NCBI GenBank assembly: GCA_041685645.1
Contig: JAWLFI010000060.1
Span: 1-13,536, forward strand
Origin: JAWLFI01 sp041685645
Lineage (GTDB): Bacteria > Bacteroidota > Bacteroidia > Chitinophagales > Saprospiraceae
Reading direction: 5' to 3'
Length of the DNA: 13,536 nucleotides
Positions 13,456 to 13,536 of this stretch are shown in pieces (within the stretch, counting starts at the first letter, position 1; each line of letters begins with the position of its first letter). A program made the translations under genes and the position numbers. A model generated the notes under the pieces. The model searched no databases and was not told the origin of the DNA. It worked only from the letters and a program-made list of their open reading frames with translations.

Positions 13456-13536
13456 GGGGTTCAACCTCAATAGCCCCGGGCGACAGCCCGGGGTGGACAA
13501 TGCACTCCACATTCAGAACCCTGAAAGGGTTCAATA
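13445..13536 (+). repeat. Hairpin repeat array (GAACCC...GGGTTC and CCCCGGGC...GCCCGGGG), continuing past the window
   Basis: Three stems follow one another. GAACCCC-GACA-GGGGTTC is at 13445-13462. CCCCGGGC-GACA-GCCCGGGG is at 13474-13493. GAACCCT-GAA-AGGGTTC is at 13516-13532. The first and third are one unit apart (71 bp) and both continue with CAA. This pattern resembles palindromic, REP-like intergenic repeats that I recall from Bacteroidota genomes, sometimes found with RAYT-type transposases, but none is visible here. The array is cut by the window edge. Confidence 0.85.

Noticed and set aside
13327..13512. Minus-strand frame of 61 codons
   Set aside because: It runs through the direct repeats and hairpins at the right edge; the predicted peptide simply reflects the repeat.
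13301..13536. Possible CRISPR array
   Set aside because: The units are long, diverged and adjacent without unique spacers of regular length, and no cas gene is present.

Overview
The window looks like chromosomal DNA from a member of the Bacteroidota, possibly a Saprospira/Lewinella-type lineage, though the exact group cannot be fixed from this sequence. The grounds are a single-chain SecDF fusion, a protein with a type IX secretion (T9SS) type A sorting tail, a TonB-dependent receptor with an N-terminal carboxypeptidase-regulatory-like domain, a PorE-like lipoprotein with an OmpA domain, TAnnTTTG-type -7 promoter elements, and few Shine-Dalgarno sequences. There are no rRNA or tRNA genes, no CRISPR array and no recognisable transposase.

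Layout. Positions 1-1659 (minus) hold the N-terminal two thirds of mutS, cut by the window edge. A gap at 1660-2080 contains a structured dispersed repeat (copy A). Then come a small TerB-like cytoplasmic protein (2081-2551, plus) and, convergent with it with overlapping stop codons, a secreted T9SS-sorted protein (2548-3348, minus). Divergent from that is a TonB-dependent receptor (3371-5614, plus). After a promoter-bearing gap comes secDF (5777-8899) with a strong terminator. Next is a PorE-like lipoprotein with TPR, beta-propeller, CRD and OmpA parts (about 8978-10954). A second copy of the structured repeat (copy B, 10959-11087) precedes a von Willebrand A-domain lipoprotein (11175-12356). 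A gap of about 417 bp without a convincing gene follows, then a small DoxX-like membrane protein (12774-13112). The right edge (13301-13536) is an array of degenerate direct repeats and GC-rich hairpins that runs out of the window.

Functional theme. Most of the identifiable genes concern the cell envelope. SecDF pulls pre-proteins across the inner membrane. The T9SS cargo, the TonB receptor and the two lipoproteins all carry N-terminal signals that need Sec. The PorE-like protein has the architecture of the T9SS component that contacts peptidoglycan. No operon links these genes clearly: secDF ends in its own terminator and the other genes are separated or divergent. The shared theme may therefore be only ordinary Bacteroidota gene content.

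The most interesting element is the two-copy structured repeat. The copies share two well-conserved blocks, have three hairpins in equivalent positions built from unrelated bases, and have a closing stem with a compensatory base-pair change. This suggests selection on structure, as in an RNA or a structure-recognised mobile element. From memory, similar repeats are common in Bacteroidota genomes, so the family itself may not be new, but its function is unclear to me.
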